Shown here piece by piece: positions 1 to 12,282 of a stretch of DNA of 64,000 bases. Position 1 is the stretch's first letter, and each line of letters opens with the position of its first letter. The notes beneath the pieces were generated by a model that saw only the letters and a program-made list of their open reading frames with translations, searched no databases and was not told the origin of the DNA. Source of the DNA: Colius striatus (lineage: Eukaryota > Chordata > Aves > Coliiformes > Coliidae); contig NC_084761.1 in the NCBI RefSeq assembly GCF_028858725.1, positions 25,388,501 to 25,452,500 on the forward strand, in the 5' to 3' direction. The translations under genes were made by a program, and so were the position numbers.

Positions 1-3000
1 CAAGCTAAGATTAACAGTATAACTTTACCATCTGATAAACCTCACAAGCCCTTATATGCCAATCAGCTAGCTGAATGATACACAAAATTCTTGGCCAGTT
101 AAAGTATATGCATACCCTTTATGGAAACACATAAAATAACCTTTTATTAAAACATTTTTTCAGAATCTGGTGTGAAAGAGGAGACTACCTGCCTTGATAG
201 ACAGATACCTAGAAAGACGGAGGCATGTGAGAGTTGTCATCTGCTCCAATTTAGCTGAAGACACTAGTAACAAAAAGTTGTTACTACTAACGGTTGTTGA
301 ATCCTCCTAGCAAAACTACCTAGTAGTTAGCTTAGTTCCCTGTGGACAAATAACCACCTTACAAAGATCTCTATCCTACACTATGTAGCAGTTCTGCTGA
401 ACTTTAGTGAAGCAGCAGAGTGACTTGGCACATAATCTGCCCTCCCAGTACTAATTCCAGGTGGCTTGGACACTTAACAGCAGGTCATGACTGTGTGGGG
501 CTGTCAACATTGCTGCTTCCACTCTACCTGCCTGTGAAGTAGTAGACTGAATCGATTTCCAGAACTATGAGTCAGGTTTTTCAGAAATAGTATATCCACT
601 CCTCTCCATTTCTGAGAAAAAGTATTTGCTGTGGAATTACTGCCTTGTCTAATTTCTTTCTTCCTGTTCTGCCACAAGTCTTAGCGATGGGCTGAAATAA
701 TGTCAACTGTCCTGATAATAAGAAATGCTTATTTCCTTGCTGCTGTGAAGTAAAACAATAAGTTGCTTTAAGATAATATTTGCCTCTAACCACACTTTGA
801 CAATGCCCTGAATTTCCACTGAGAGCCTAAACTAATGCTTTAAACACTGCTCCATGGGTTATTTATAGATCCTCTGCTGGCTGGTGATAATGATCCTCCT
901 CAGGCTTAAGTCACAGGCAGAATAATCCCCTGACTTCGAGACCTTCTATTAATCGTTCATGTATTGTTGCTTTGTGGGTGGAGAGCTACGTCCTACCTGT
1001 GTGCTTGGGTTTTATTAACTAAACACCTCGAACAGTGTATTGTATTTTTTGAAAGGAGTCTTGTTTCAGAGACCTGGGACCTATAGTACTTTGGCTACTG
1101 CAAACATAATCCCAAGAAACTGTGCAAAAAATTGGTTTTACCTTGAGAATATACTTGCTCAGAACCACCATTACTGTCCTCCACATGCCCACAGCTGCAA
1201 CAGACAAGAGTAATTGTCCCAAACCATACAGTCAAGTAGCTGTGTTGTCTGAGGTATTCAACACTGTAGAACAGCAAAATAATTATTTTCCTCTTTTTAT
1301 TTTTTTAAATTAATTTGGACAGTAACAAACACTAATCTGATAATAGGAAGGATTGCTCATTATTCAGAAAGAAACAGACACATAACAAATGCTCCCTCGT
1401 CTCTAATGTGCCTTTGGGAAAAAACAAAGAAGTAGGCAAATTGAAGCAGAGGGTCTTAAAGTCTTCACAAGGGAGGATGATGAAGCCTTTGCTATTCAGT
1501 TTCTTTTACCAACCACTCAAATCTCTTCCAAGATGTGCTTGCTAATGGAGCAGTGCAGGTGCTACACAGGTATTTGGGAGCAGGAGTGAAAGTGGCAGAG
1601 GGAGTGGTAACTGCCTCCCGCTGCCACAACAGCACTTGTTTGGATGCTGTGGATTAAAAAAGTGATTCTCTGCTGTTCTTCCCCTAAAGCATATTTAAGT
1701 TTCTAGGAGGAAAAGAATGATCTTTGTGCTGGTTTATAGAAAGAGGATACTTTTACTTTACTTAAAAAACCCAAACCAAACCATTTAGCAAGGTTTTATT
1801 TTCATGTGAATAGCATACTGGAAAACAAATATTTTCACAAGTTTTAAAACTTGTTATAATTTTATTTCCTTCACCAAATTTTACCCATTTTCCTGCACAT
1901 GTAACTGTGGGAAAATGAAAAGCATTCAATAAAAATTTTGAAAATGAAAGCATTTGAAAAATCATTGGCATTACAGATTTCCTACCAGCAATTCCACTGT
2001 GAGAATGCAATGTGAAAGTAAATGATAGATTATTTTCCCTCACTTTTGATGCTTCTAAACCCTGCTGAGAGTTACAGGTGAGAGGTAATACTTGCGATAC
2101 AGTCAGTAAAGGCAAATCTTACACTGCTACGCAAATTACAAAAGGTCAAAATTTTGTTAGAGGATCAGGTCCTACACTAAAGATGGGCGACAAAGTACAT
2201 TTAATTTATTGACCAGAGGTCAAACATACCAAAAGCAATCAAATGTACTGAAAACCAGATCAGAAAATGATGACTGAAAGATCCTGCACAGTACTCAGAT
2301 CAGACAGTGTGCAGGGGAAGGTGAGAAAGGTAAATTGTCAGGTAATACTGCAAGAACAAAGAACACAGCAGGAAATGCAGATAATGAACAAGAAATTCTC
2401 AGGTCATTTAGTCTGCCTTGTGAGGGACTATATCCTCAGCAGAATGAGCTGCTGTGAGTACAGAAAGAACTTTGTCAAATGGTCTCGTCTTTTAATCAGA
2501 GAGCTTTTTAGAGTGCAGTTTGTTGGGGCAGATAGGTTTTAAGTACATCAGTAATGTGTGTCTTTTGGTGTTTATGATTTTCTCCAGTTGTTAACATCTC
2601 AAATTCTGTAATCAGATGATTCATTGGTAACAGAATATTACTTACACCACCAATAGCTGCTAGAATGCAACTCCATTCAGGAAAATATATTAAACATTAA
2701 TTTCTAATAGACCATACATGCCATAAAAGAACAGATCAAAAGTCTCATGAGAGTCCTTTAGAAAAACATCTGAAGAGAAAAATCTTTGGGCAAACTCTTT
2801 AAAATTTCATTTGAAATTAGGAAGTTGTACTACCAGATAAAAGACAAAAGACAAAAGTACTGTTTGTTAGATGTGCTGATACAATCTTTCATAAAACTTG
2901 AAAATACACATATTCCAAGTGTTGAGGGAACTGGTCTCTGGTATTCTACTTCAGTATTTCAAGCAATATGAAGCCAGAAAGAATAAATAGCAAGAAGCAT

Positions 3001-3171
3001 GGCTATGTGCACAACGTGGATGAACTCTCAGAAGAATAAGTGCAGACTTTTCAAAGTTAGGAACTGCCAAATTAAGTTCTGAAGGTATCAGCCTAGCTTC
3101 AGTTCAGTCCCTCTGCATGCATATTCTGTGATCCACTGTTTCATCAAACAGCCTTATGCTGCTTTTGTAAC
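1..3171. other. Intergenic, no gene recognised
   Basis: AT-rich unique sequence. Open frames are short, start at random methionines, are not flanked by convincing splice sites and match no family I recognise. No CR1 tail, LTR or tRNA-like fold was seen. In human the neighbour upstream of BLTP1 is TRPC3; none of its ankyrin or channel segments is visible here. Confidence 0.6.
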
Positions 3172-5307
3172 CCGTGAAGAGCCTGGGTTGTAAATTGGGA
3201 TGCTTTCTAGGCCCCCTGCCTAGTGGCACAGAGCTGTTAGAGGTGTGCCCACCTCCCACAGGCAGGTGTGGAGGCTTGGAGACTGAAGGAAAACCTGTGT
3301 GTTTGAATAAGCCCCTGCGCTGCCTCTACACCAATGCACACAGCCTGAGGAATAAGCAAGAGGAACTGGAGATGTGGGTGCAGATGCCAGGCTACGACCT
3401 CATTGCAGTCACAGAGACGTGGTGGGACAGCTGCCCTAACTGGAGCACAGCCATGGAGGGCTATGTATTGTTCAGGAAGGACAGGCTGAGAAGGCGTGGA
3501 GGTGGAGTTGCTCTCTGTGTGAGGGCGCAATTAATGTGTACTGAACTGTGCCTGGGTGGGGATGAGGGGCAGGTTGAGTGCTTATGGGTTAAAATTAATG
3601 GGCAGGGCAAGGCTGGTGATACTGTTGTAGGAGTCCGCTACAAGCCACCTGATCAGGAGGAAGAAGTGGATGAGGCCTTCTACAAACAGCTGGGAGCTGC
3701 CTCACAATCCCTGCTCCTCATGGGGAACTTCAACATCCCTGATATCAGCTGGCAAAGACACACAGCCAAACTCCCATATGCAGTCCAGGAGGTTCCTACA
3801 GATTGTTGATGACAGGTGACTGAGGAACCAACAAGGAGGGGTGTGCTGCTGGACCTGGTACTGACGAATAAGGAGAGTCTAGTTGGGGATCTGAAGGTTG
3901 GAGGCAACCTCGGCTGCAGCGTCCACGAGATGGTAGAGTTCAAGATCCTGTGTGGAAGAGGCAGGACACAAAGCAGGACCATGACCCTGGATTTCAGGCG
4001 ACCTGCTTGGATGGATCTCATGGGATATGATTCTAGAAGGTAGAAGTGCCCAAGAGAGCTGGTCAGTCTTCAAGCACCACTTCCTCCAAGCCCAGGATCA
4101 GTGTGTCCCAATGTGCAAGAAAGGACGAAAAGGAGGTAGGAGTCCTCCATGGATGAGCAAGGATCTGCTGGGACAACTCAGGCAGAAAGCAGCCATCTGT
4201 GAGAGGTGGAAACAGGGACTGGCTTCTTGGGAAGAGTATAAGAACATTGCCAGGGCATGCAGGGGTGCAACTAGGAAGGCTAGAGCCCTTCTAGAATTAA
4301 ATTTAGCCAGGGAAGTTAAGGACAGTAATAAGGCATTTTTCAAGTACATCAGCAGTAAAAGGAATATGAGGGCCTGCTACTAAACACAGAGGGTGCCCTT
4401 GTGACCAAGGATGCAGAGGAGGCTGAAGCACTGAATGCCTTCTTTGCTTCAGTCTTTGCGGCCAAGGCTGGCCCTCGGGAAGCCCAGCCCAGCAAGGATA
4501 GTAGGATGGCCTGGACAACAGAGGACATGCCCTGGGTGGAAGAGGAAGAGGTTAAAGACTTCCTGGCCAAGCAGAGTCCTGCATCTGGGAAGGAACAACC
4601 CCATACACTAGTACAGGCTGGGGATTGGCCTACTGGAGAGCAGCTCTGCAGAGAGAGACCTGGGAGTCCTGGTTGATAGTAAACTGAACATGAGCCAGCA
4701 ATGTGCCCTCGTGGCAAAGAAGGCCAATGGCATCCTGGGATGCATCAAGAATAGTATAGCCAAGGGAGGTTCTTCTCCCCCTCTACTCTGCCCTGGTGAG
4801 GCCTCATCTGGAGTCCTGTGTCCAGTTCTGGGCTCCTCAGCTCAAGAGGGACAAAGAACTTCTGGAGAGAGTCCAGCACAGGGCTACCAAGATGATCAGG
4901 GGACTGGAATATCTTTCATACAAGGAAAGGCTACAGGAACTGTTTAGTCTAGAGAAGAGATTGAGGAGAAAACCTCATTAATATTTACAAGTATATAAAT
5001 TGTGGATGTCAGGAGGTTGTGACATCCCTTTTTTCTATAGTAGCTAGCAACAGGTAGGGGTAATGGGATGAAGCTGGGACACAAAAAGTTCCACTTAAAC
5101 ATAAGAAAAAACTATTTCACTGTGAGGGTGATGAAGCCCTGGAACAGGCTGCCCAGGGAGGTTGTGGAGTCTCCTTCCTTGGAGGTCTTCAAGACCTGCC
5201 TGGACATATTTCTGTCAACCTTATCTAGGTGAACCTGCTTCTGCAGGGGGTTGGACTAGATGATCTCTAAAGGCCCCTTCCAACCCTACTATTCTATGAT
5301 TCTATGA
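3172..5307 (+). mobile_element. CR1 LINE, endonuclease part kept, reverse-transcriptase core deleted
   Basis: Non-LTR retrotransposon of the CR1 family. The frame from 3174 to 3809 encodes the apurinic-like endonuclease domain; it has the CR1 hallmark LYTNAHSLRNKQEEL, then AVTETWWD, RRGGGVALCVR and LLLMGNFNIPDISW. A TGA at 3807-3809 breaks it. The same frame resumes (RRGVLLDLVLTNKESL) up to about 4043, after which a frameshift moves the reading to 4027-4383. From about 4390 the linker continues (EALNAFFASVFAAKAG) and then jumps near 4575 directly to the C-terminal part ([20 protein letters not shown] at 4690). The catalytic RT palm is therefore missing. The 3' UTR ends in ATTCTATGATTCTATGA at 5291-5307, the family's terminal repeat. 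The element is non-autonomous and dead. The 5' limit is approximate. Confidence 0.93.
3174..4383 (+). pseudogene. Broken CR1 ORF2 endonuclease region
   Basis: In an intact element this region encodes the endonuclease that nicks the target DNA, plus the linker towards the reverse transcriptase. About 211 codons are continuous from 3174, an unusually long open stretch for a CR1 relic. An in-frame TGA at 3807-3809 and a frameshift near 4030-4043 interrupt it. The acidic and histidine-type signature residues of the nuclease fold are partly visible (TETWWD, GNFN), but the deleted polymerase makes retrotransposition by this copy impossible. There is no sign of host use. Confidence 0.85.
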
Positions 5308-8300
5308 CATTTGGGTACTCTGTGGTGACTGTATATAACCCTTCCTGCTAGTACTGTAACCCTAGCCACAGCCCATGTGGAACCTTAAAATTCACTTAAA
5401 TTTATCTCAATTTCTGTAAGGAAGCAGAAGGTCTATCTGTGACACAAAGAATAATTCCTGGTGAAATCTAAACCCTTAGGCCACAGGATGAGGAGATGAC
5501 TAGGACTTTGCAAGGAAGAGGATATCTTGTTTGATTTTTTTTTTCTAATATCAAACAGCATCAGTTTCCCTGAGTTCCACTCTGAGAAACAGCAAAATGA
5601 AATCCTCACAGTGAACTCCATTAACCTTATGCACAGGCCATGTTAGCGGTTCAAATTTTCTAAACAGTTGGAAATGGACATTCTGATAAGAGCTGTTGTA
5701 TATTCTCAATATAGGTGCTGCTGTTAGTCTTCAGTGTAGTGCTAACTTGTGCAAGTGTGCGCACAGAACTGTATGTGTGCATGTAAATAAACACACTTGA
5801 TTTAATTCTCCTTCTTGCAGAATGGAAGATGATGCTTTCCAACGGGAACAATGTTTAAGAACAGTGAACGAGAACTAAACAAAGGATAATGATAGTGCTT
5901 CAGAAGGTAAGCCACTACAAATACTTTGTACAGGCTACACATTCTATAGACTGTGTACTTGGTCTGTATTTTTGTACAGACTACACTAGTATAGCAGTGT
6001 ACAGACCTGTCTATCAGATGACCAGATGCTTACAAAATTTAAAAAGCCCGCTGTATCTGCAACCATATTTGAGTATCCATGTTAGTTTCCTGAGACTGCT
6101 GCTAGCAAATATGAAAAGGAATCACATAACCAAGCACTTCACTTGATTGCAAAGAACTAAGCTAGCAGTGATGCAGAGAACACAAAATAGATCATTCAGT
6201 CACAGTGTTGCAAAGCATCTGCAAAATATGTAAATAAATAAAACCCTGGAGATTTTGTTAAAATTCTTCAAATGAGTCTACAAAACAACACTTACCACAG
6301 AACTTCATTAAAGAGAATTAATGACATAATGTCTCTGTGTTTACTTCTTCAGAACAATTACTTGAGGCAGGAAATCTTTAGATAAAAACCTCTAATGATG
6401 CTAAGTCTCCTATCTAACCTCCTTCCCGAAAACATTGCAGTTAATGATGACAAATTATTTCCTTTTGTATCATAATAAAATTCAGTCTTTGTATGTGGTT
6501 CAATAAGAACAAGAGATGATTTGGCCTCCTCTTTTCTGATTTTAAATTTAAACTGGTAATTAACTTATGAGAAGCTCACAAAGGTGGAAAAATGTTTTTC
6601 TTCTTTTGTCACTGTAGTTTTTATTTGCTCTGAACTTGCAATAACTAATAGATCAATTTTAAGAGGCCAGCAAATTCACAAGTTCTGGGGTACAGTGAAT
6701 GAGGGACTCTGCATGTGCTTTTCTGTTCCATAGGCTGCAGAGAAAACAGGAGAAACCCACAATAGTGCCAATTAAACCATGTTCTTTCTGTGATTTTTTT
6801 CCTGTCATGTCTAGACTGTGGTATGTAAGTACTCAGGTGGGAGAGCTCCTTTCCAGACAATAGTATCCAAGGGCCACATACTGTGGATCCACGTCTCATC
6901 TGATCAGCTTATCTACTGATACCTCTAAATGTAATGTGAGCTAACCGCAAATTTATAGTTATTATGCAAAAAAACCCCAAAACTTTGGCCAGTTCTACTT
7001 ATATCTGCTGAGAAAAGGGTCACAGTTTTCCAGAAGAAATTGTAGAGAGAGGGATTAGGTGTCCAAGTAGGGATTGCAGTGTTGTTCTCCAATTCAAACA
7101 TTACAAGTTTACATCTGACTCTACAAAAAGTACTATTGTTAGTGACAATGAGTCCTCTACTACCTAAGGTATTTGCACAAACCTTTTGCACTTAAAAATG
7201 CCTACTATTAGGAATATGTATGTAGAGAAGGCTCTGAAAATGCTGATACACTACAATAATAACATGTACTCCCAAATAGATGACACTGGAATTTAAATCC
7301 CAACAGTAACTGAAGTGTCTCCTACTAAAGCTGTGTTATGACAGTCCTTGCTGCAAGAGCAATGGCAGCTTAAGACATAGCTATCCACAGTTGCTTCTTA
7401 CTTCTTGGCCAGAAATTGCCCCGGCAGTTCGGCTAGTGGAACAAATCACTGCAGTGCTCCTCATCAACAGTGGCACAGACGTCAGTCCATCTAATTCAAA
7501 CTGCTGCTGTGGCTATGTGAAGTAACTCGGCAGATTTTATACTAAAGTGGGTAAGGAGAGCTCATGTAGTCTGTTCCCTGTCCAAATTGTGGAGATGTGA
7601 CTGCCTGCAGATAGCTGCTGCTGCTTACAACTAGGAGAGACCTTCTGCACAGATTGTCTGATGATCGCATAATGCTGTTTCCAATGCTACCTTGAGGCAG
7701 ACTGGAATCAATAACAGTTGCTGTAAAGACTCCTTATCAGTCTGGATAAAGCCAGAGACTCTACAGAAGCAGAGTCTTTTTAAATGCTTGAAAAATATAA
7801 AACTGATGTTTGAGGCAATGTAGGTCTACAGATACTAGGATTCATTATGAAAGCTCTTACCGAAACAGTCAATGAAATGATGCAAAATATTTTGTCTGAG
7901 TATGACCTTTCCTTTGCACATGCAAAAGCAAAAGAAGGACATTTAATTCAATATTGCATATCTTTTACGGGAACTGAATAACAGTAAGGCATCGACAAAC
8001 TTGTTAGAAGGTCATCAGGAAGTTGTTAGCTGAACAAAAGGTTGTGGTAGTGACTTTGTTAGTGGAACTGAGCCACAAGGGCTGAGGAAGAACTTTCACA
8101 GCTCAAAGAACTGGTGATACTTTCCTATAGGTCCAGCACAGAATGTAAATGAATATATTATAATTTTTTGAAGTACTTGCTGGAACTTTCTACTTCCTGA
8201 ATTTAAAACACACAGCACTGCAATTCAAGCAAGAAAAACAAAAAGGCACACATAAGAATGAACTCTCTTGCCTGAGTCTAAAATGTAAACAAAGCCTGCC

Positions 8301-10989
8301 CCACCCCCCCAAATACCCTCCATACTCCTCCAATGCCCCAACAGCAGCCCTCCTTCTCACATGCAGAAGTAAACCTGATGCTTCTCAATCCCAACTCTCA
8401 GATAACTGTCTTGCCCAGGCTATTTTAGCTCCTAAAGAACTAATTACTGCTTTAAATTAGAGGGCTCCGTTTTAAAATAGTTTCCCATTCCCACGTGGCT
8501 TTCTACCCTATTTGAAAGCCTGGGTAGCTTCCCGCTCTTCTCATACCACAGTGGCAAGGCTGGGCTGGGCTGGAGTTCACCATCAAAGATGATCAGGGAA
8601 GTAGGCTAGAGTATGGATGCTTATCTGCTCACAGTGATTGGGTCTCAACTGTGAGATCAAGGGCTGTGGTGCATGTGTGTGTGCTCTCCCCTCATCCCAA
8701 TTGTGTACCTGGAACAGCCTTTCTGGAAAGAAAACTGGAGTATTTTGCTCAGAGGTGAGCCTAACACTCATAGTGAGATCCTCAGTTGTGACAGATAGAT
8801 CAGAGCTGTAAGTTTTCACCACATGCACCTGCTAGTCGAAGCAGACCATCATCTGTAAGTCCCAGCCAGGCCCTAATTGAGGCAAATGTGTCTTGAGAGC
8901 GGGAAGATTCTTAATACAACTAAAAGGCTATGTCAAGGTCCCAGGCTGGGATTGTTTTTTCAGAAGACAGATCAACAATGCAGCTGGCAAATATCCAGGA
9001 CACAGCTTCCCAGCCCTTTCCAAGCTTCCAGCTCATCCCATCTTCTCTCTTAGCTCTGCAGCAGATGCATTCACTTAGCAGTCCTAAGAAGGGGAGCAGG
9101 GGCACTCTGTCAGAAACTTACTGCTCTGCCAATGTACATTTTCTTGTCATCTCTGCTCTCCCTGCCTCTTTTTCCAGTACATCAGCATCAAACTCCTCCA
9201 TCCCCAAACCTTTCATGCGACCACAGATGCCCAGGACTTTGAAGGTGGGGAGAGGTCAGTTAGAGACACAGCAGTAGGTAGGAAGGAATCACAAAAAGAA
9301 AAAAAAAAGAGAACAAATATTTTTAAATAAATCAGCAATCAGGAGGATTAAGTGATTGTAGATCATTATACCAAACCATCACTTCTGTCATTGTCATCAG
9401 AGCCCTGTCAGAGCCTACCCCATTGGTTTCAGCGGCTTTTGGATTAGATCTGGAATAAATATAAAGTATTAAAAGATGTGATTAAAAACAGTGGCAACTC
9501 TAGGACTAGCTTGGCCAGTCTAAAGCCATCTTTATGTATGAATGATGCACCCTGCTTAGCAGTCTGCTACATCACTGCTAGGCTACTTGCTTTCAGAGGA
9601 TGTCTGTGGATAACAGGGACAAAAAGAAATGCATCTAGGGGATACTATTTGATGTAGAGCTGTGATAGGGCTGCTACCTGCCAGCAAGATCTGACTCTGG
9701 ACTGACGAAGATATTCATTCTAGATTGAAATACTAAGTTGGCATCTACAACGTGGTAGGCCAAAAGAGAGTAGGTTTGTTTTTTTTGTGGAAGTGCAAGT
9801 GCTAAAGTAAGCAGTTCTCCTTTTTGCTAAGTCTGCAAAAGCAACGGCTATCATTGTCAAAGTCAAAGGAATGCTGTCAATTTAGCAGAAGCCCAGGTTC
9901 TAAAGGATTTCAAGTTACACTTGTAAAATCTGGTGACAGCAGAGTTGTTTTTTATATCGCACAGATAATACTGAAAACAGTTTCCATAATAAGTTTTAAT
10001 TTCAGTTTCTCTCCTTCCCCATCCCTTGTAACTTTCAAAATAATAACAATAAAATGTAAAATCTGTAAACAAGTTTCAAAGCAAAGTTCTTAAAAACTCC
10101 AGTGTTCCCTAAAACCTCATGTTACATTTTGTCTTCTGATAGCATCTATAAGGGACGTTTGCTTTTGAAACTCACCAAAGAAGCATTAGGAAATAATCTA
10201 CAGACTTTTGAACAGTTTTCTACCACTTTTTGACTCATAGCAAATCCAGTATTTGTGAGCAGTTGTCTGAAAGGCCTAGGTTTGTTTACTTGACTCACAA
10301 AATAGTAACAATTGTATTTCTCCAGCAAACTGCTGGGAATCTTTGAGAAAATGTGTTAATGTTTGTTACATTGCTGACCCACTTGCCACAATGCAGTGTT
10401 GTCTAAAGCACAAAGAAAATCCCTCTGGAAAGAATAATATGATTTACTCCTATACAAGGTCACGTAAACGCATTCATGAGAACTCACAAGTGTTTCTGAT
10501 GAATATTTGAGAAACACTTAAATTCAGTTAATGGAAAACAACTCACAGGTCCCCTTCCCTTTACAAACTCTGCAGCTTGGTGCTGTGCTGGGTTCAGAAA
10601 ATATTCTGCACACTGCTTTGAAAAAAGCACAAGCATTTCCTGAAAAGGCACTTTGAGACAGTACACTTCCCAAAGTGTTACCGACTCGTTCCTTGTTTAA
10701 AAGAAAGCTTTCTGGCCATCATGGGAAAGAGGGGAAGGAGTTTGTCTATAGATAAACCCTTATGGAGCCTGGGAAGCAGGCTAACTACAGGCAGAAAAGG
10801 AAGTTGTGCAGGTCCTTCTGCTGGAAGATGGGCAGCACTTCCCTGATCTTCCCTGAGCCAGCACCTGAGCACTCTTCCTGCTCTGCTGGGCTCAGAGACT
10901 GGGAAATGTGGGAATGGTGGAAGGCAGGAGAGAGCACACTTCAAGCAGATTGACTGTGCTGTCTTTTGCGCTTTCAGATAGACCACGTT
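5308..10989. other. Intergenic, no gene recognised
   Basis: Unique AT-rich sequence. A good-looking splice acceptor (pyrimidine tract, then CTTGCAG at about 5820) precedes a frame that stops within 19 codons. The ORFs at 8893-9277 on both strands are short and of no recognisable family. No repeat tail or RNA gene was identified. Confidence 0.55.
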
Positions 10990-11105
10990 GAATGGGGCTT
11001 TGAGCAACCCGGTCTAGTGGAATGTGCCCCTGCCCATAGCAAGGGGGTTGGAAGTAGATTATGTTTAAATTCTCTTCCAACTCAAATAATTCTGCAATTC
11101 TCTCA
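10990..11105 (+). mobile_element. Decayed CR1 3' fragment
   Basis: About 115 bp matching the 3' UTR end of an older CR1 subfamily: a segment beginning TTGAGCAACCCGGTCTAGTG, then CCCTGCCCATAGCAAGG, GGGTTGGAAGTAGATTA and a worn terminal repeat (AATTCTGCAATTCTCTCATT). It is much more diverged than the copy starting less than 100 bp downstream, so it is probably an independent older insertion. Confidence 0.75.
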
Positions 11106-11197
11106 TTCTACAAAACAATTTCAGTGAGTTTTCAGATGTAGTTTATGTCCTTTCAGTGCTAAGGAATGACCTTGTGGTGCCCCTTCATGCCATGCGG

Positions 11198-12282
11198 GGA
11201 GAGCAGCAGATGTAATCTACCTTGACTTCAGCAAGGCTTTTGACATTGTCTCCCATTACACCCTCATGAGAAAGCTCAGGCAGTAAGGGTTGGATGAGTG
11301 AATGGTGAGGTGGATTGAGAACTGGCTGAATGACAGAGCCCAGAGGGTGGTGATCAACAGAGATGAGTGAAGTTGGAGTCCTGTGGCCAGTGGAGTTCCA
11401 CAGGGACTGGTTCTGGGACCAGTCTTGTTCAACATCTTCATCAATGACCTGAATGAGGGGACAGACTGCAAGTTGTCTGATGACACCAAATTGGGAGGAC
11501 TGGCTGTTTCCCCAGAAGGCTGTGCTGCCATTCACTGGGATCTCGACCAGCATGAGAGTTAGGCAGAGAGGAACCTCATGAGGTTCAACAAGGACGAGTG
11601 CAGAGAAAGGAACAACCCCATACACCAGTAGAGGTTGGTGATTGACCTGCTGAAGAGCAGCCTGCAGAGAGAGACCTGGGAGTCCTGGTTGATAATAAAC
11701 TAATCATGAGCCAGCAATGTGCCCTCGTGGCCAAGAAGGCCAATGGCATCCTGGGATGCATCAAGAGTGCGTCCAGCAGGTCAAGGGAGGTTCTTCTCCC
11801 CCTCTACTCTACCCTAGTGAGGCCTCATCTGGAGTACTGTGTCTAGTTCTGGTCTTTCCAGCTCAAGAGGGATAGGGAACCTCTAGAGAGAGTCCAGCAC
11901 ACAGCCACTAAGATGATCAGAGGACTGGAGCATCTTTATTATGTGGAAAGTGTGGGACTGTTCATCCTGGAGAAGAGGAGCCTGAGGAGGGATGCGGCAA
12001 CACTTTTTTTTTTGTAGTGTCCCGTGAGAGGACAAGAGGTAATGGGCTGAAGCTGGAACACAAAAAGTTCCATTTAAATATAAGAAAAACCTATAAACTG
12101 TGAGGGTGAGGGAGCCCTGGCACAGGCTGCCCAGGGAGAGTGTGGAGTCTCCTTCTCTGGAGATTTTCAAAACCTGCCTGGACGCATTTCTGTGCGATCT
12201 GATCTAGGTGGACCTGCTTTAGTAGGGGAGTTGGATCTCTAAAGGTCTTTTCCAACTCCTACCATTCTGTGATTCTGTGATA
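11198..12282 (+). mobile_element. CR1 LINE, 5'-truncated, with internal deletion
   Basis: A CR1 copy beginning inside the reverse-transcriptase domain: YLDFSKAFD (catalytic motif A) is readable from about 11217 and [19 protein letters not shown] from about 11394. The next catalytic block, normally FADDTKLGG, reads LSDDTKLGG after a small deletion, so the two aspartates survive but the preceding residues do not. Several stops and frameshifts are present. After about 11600 the sequence jumps to the [14 protein letters not shown] segment (11706) and on to the 3' UTR. It ends in ATTCTGTGATTCTGTGA at about 12264-12280. Non-functional. Confidence 0.92.

Noticed and set aside
5796..5878. Acceptor-like CTTCTTGCAG followed by a short open frame
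   Set aside because: The frame stops within 19 codons, there is no downstream donor in frame and no recognisable peptide.
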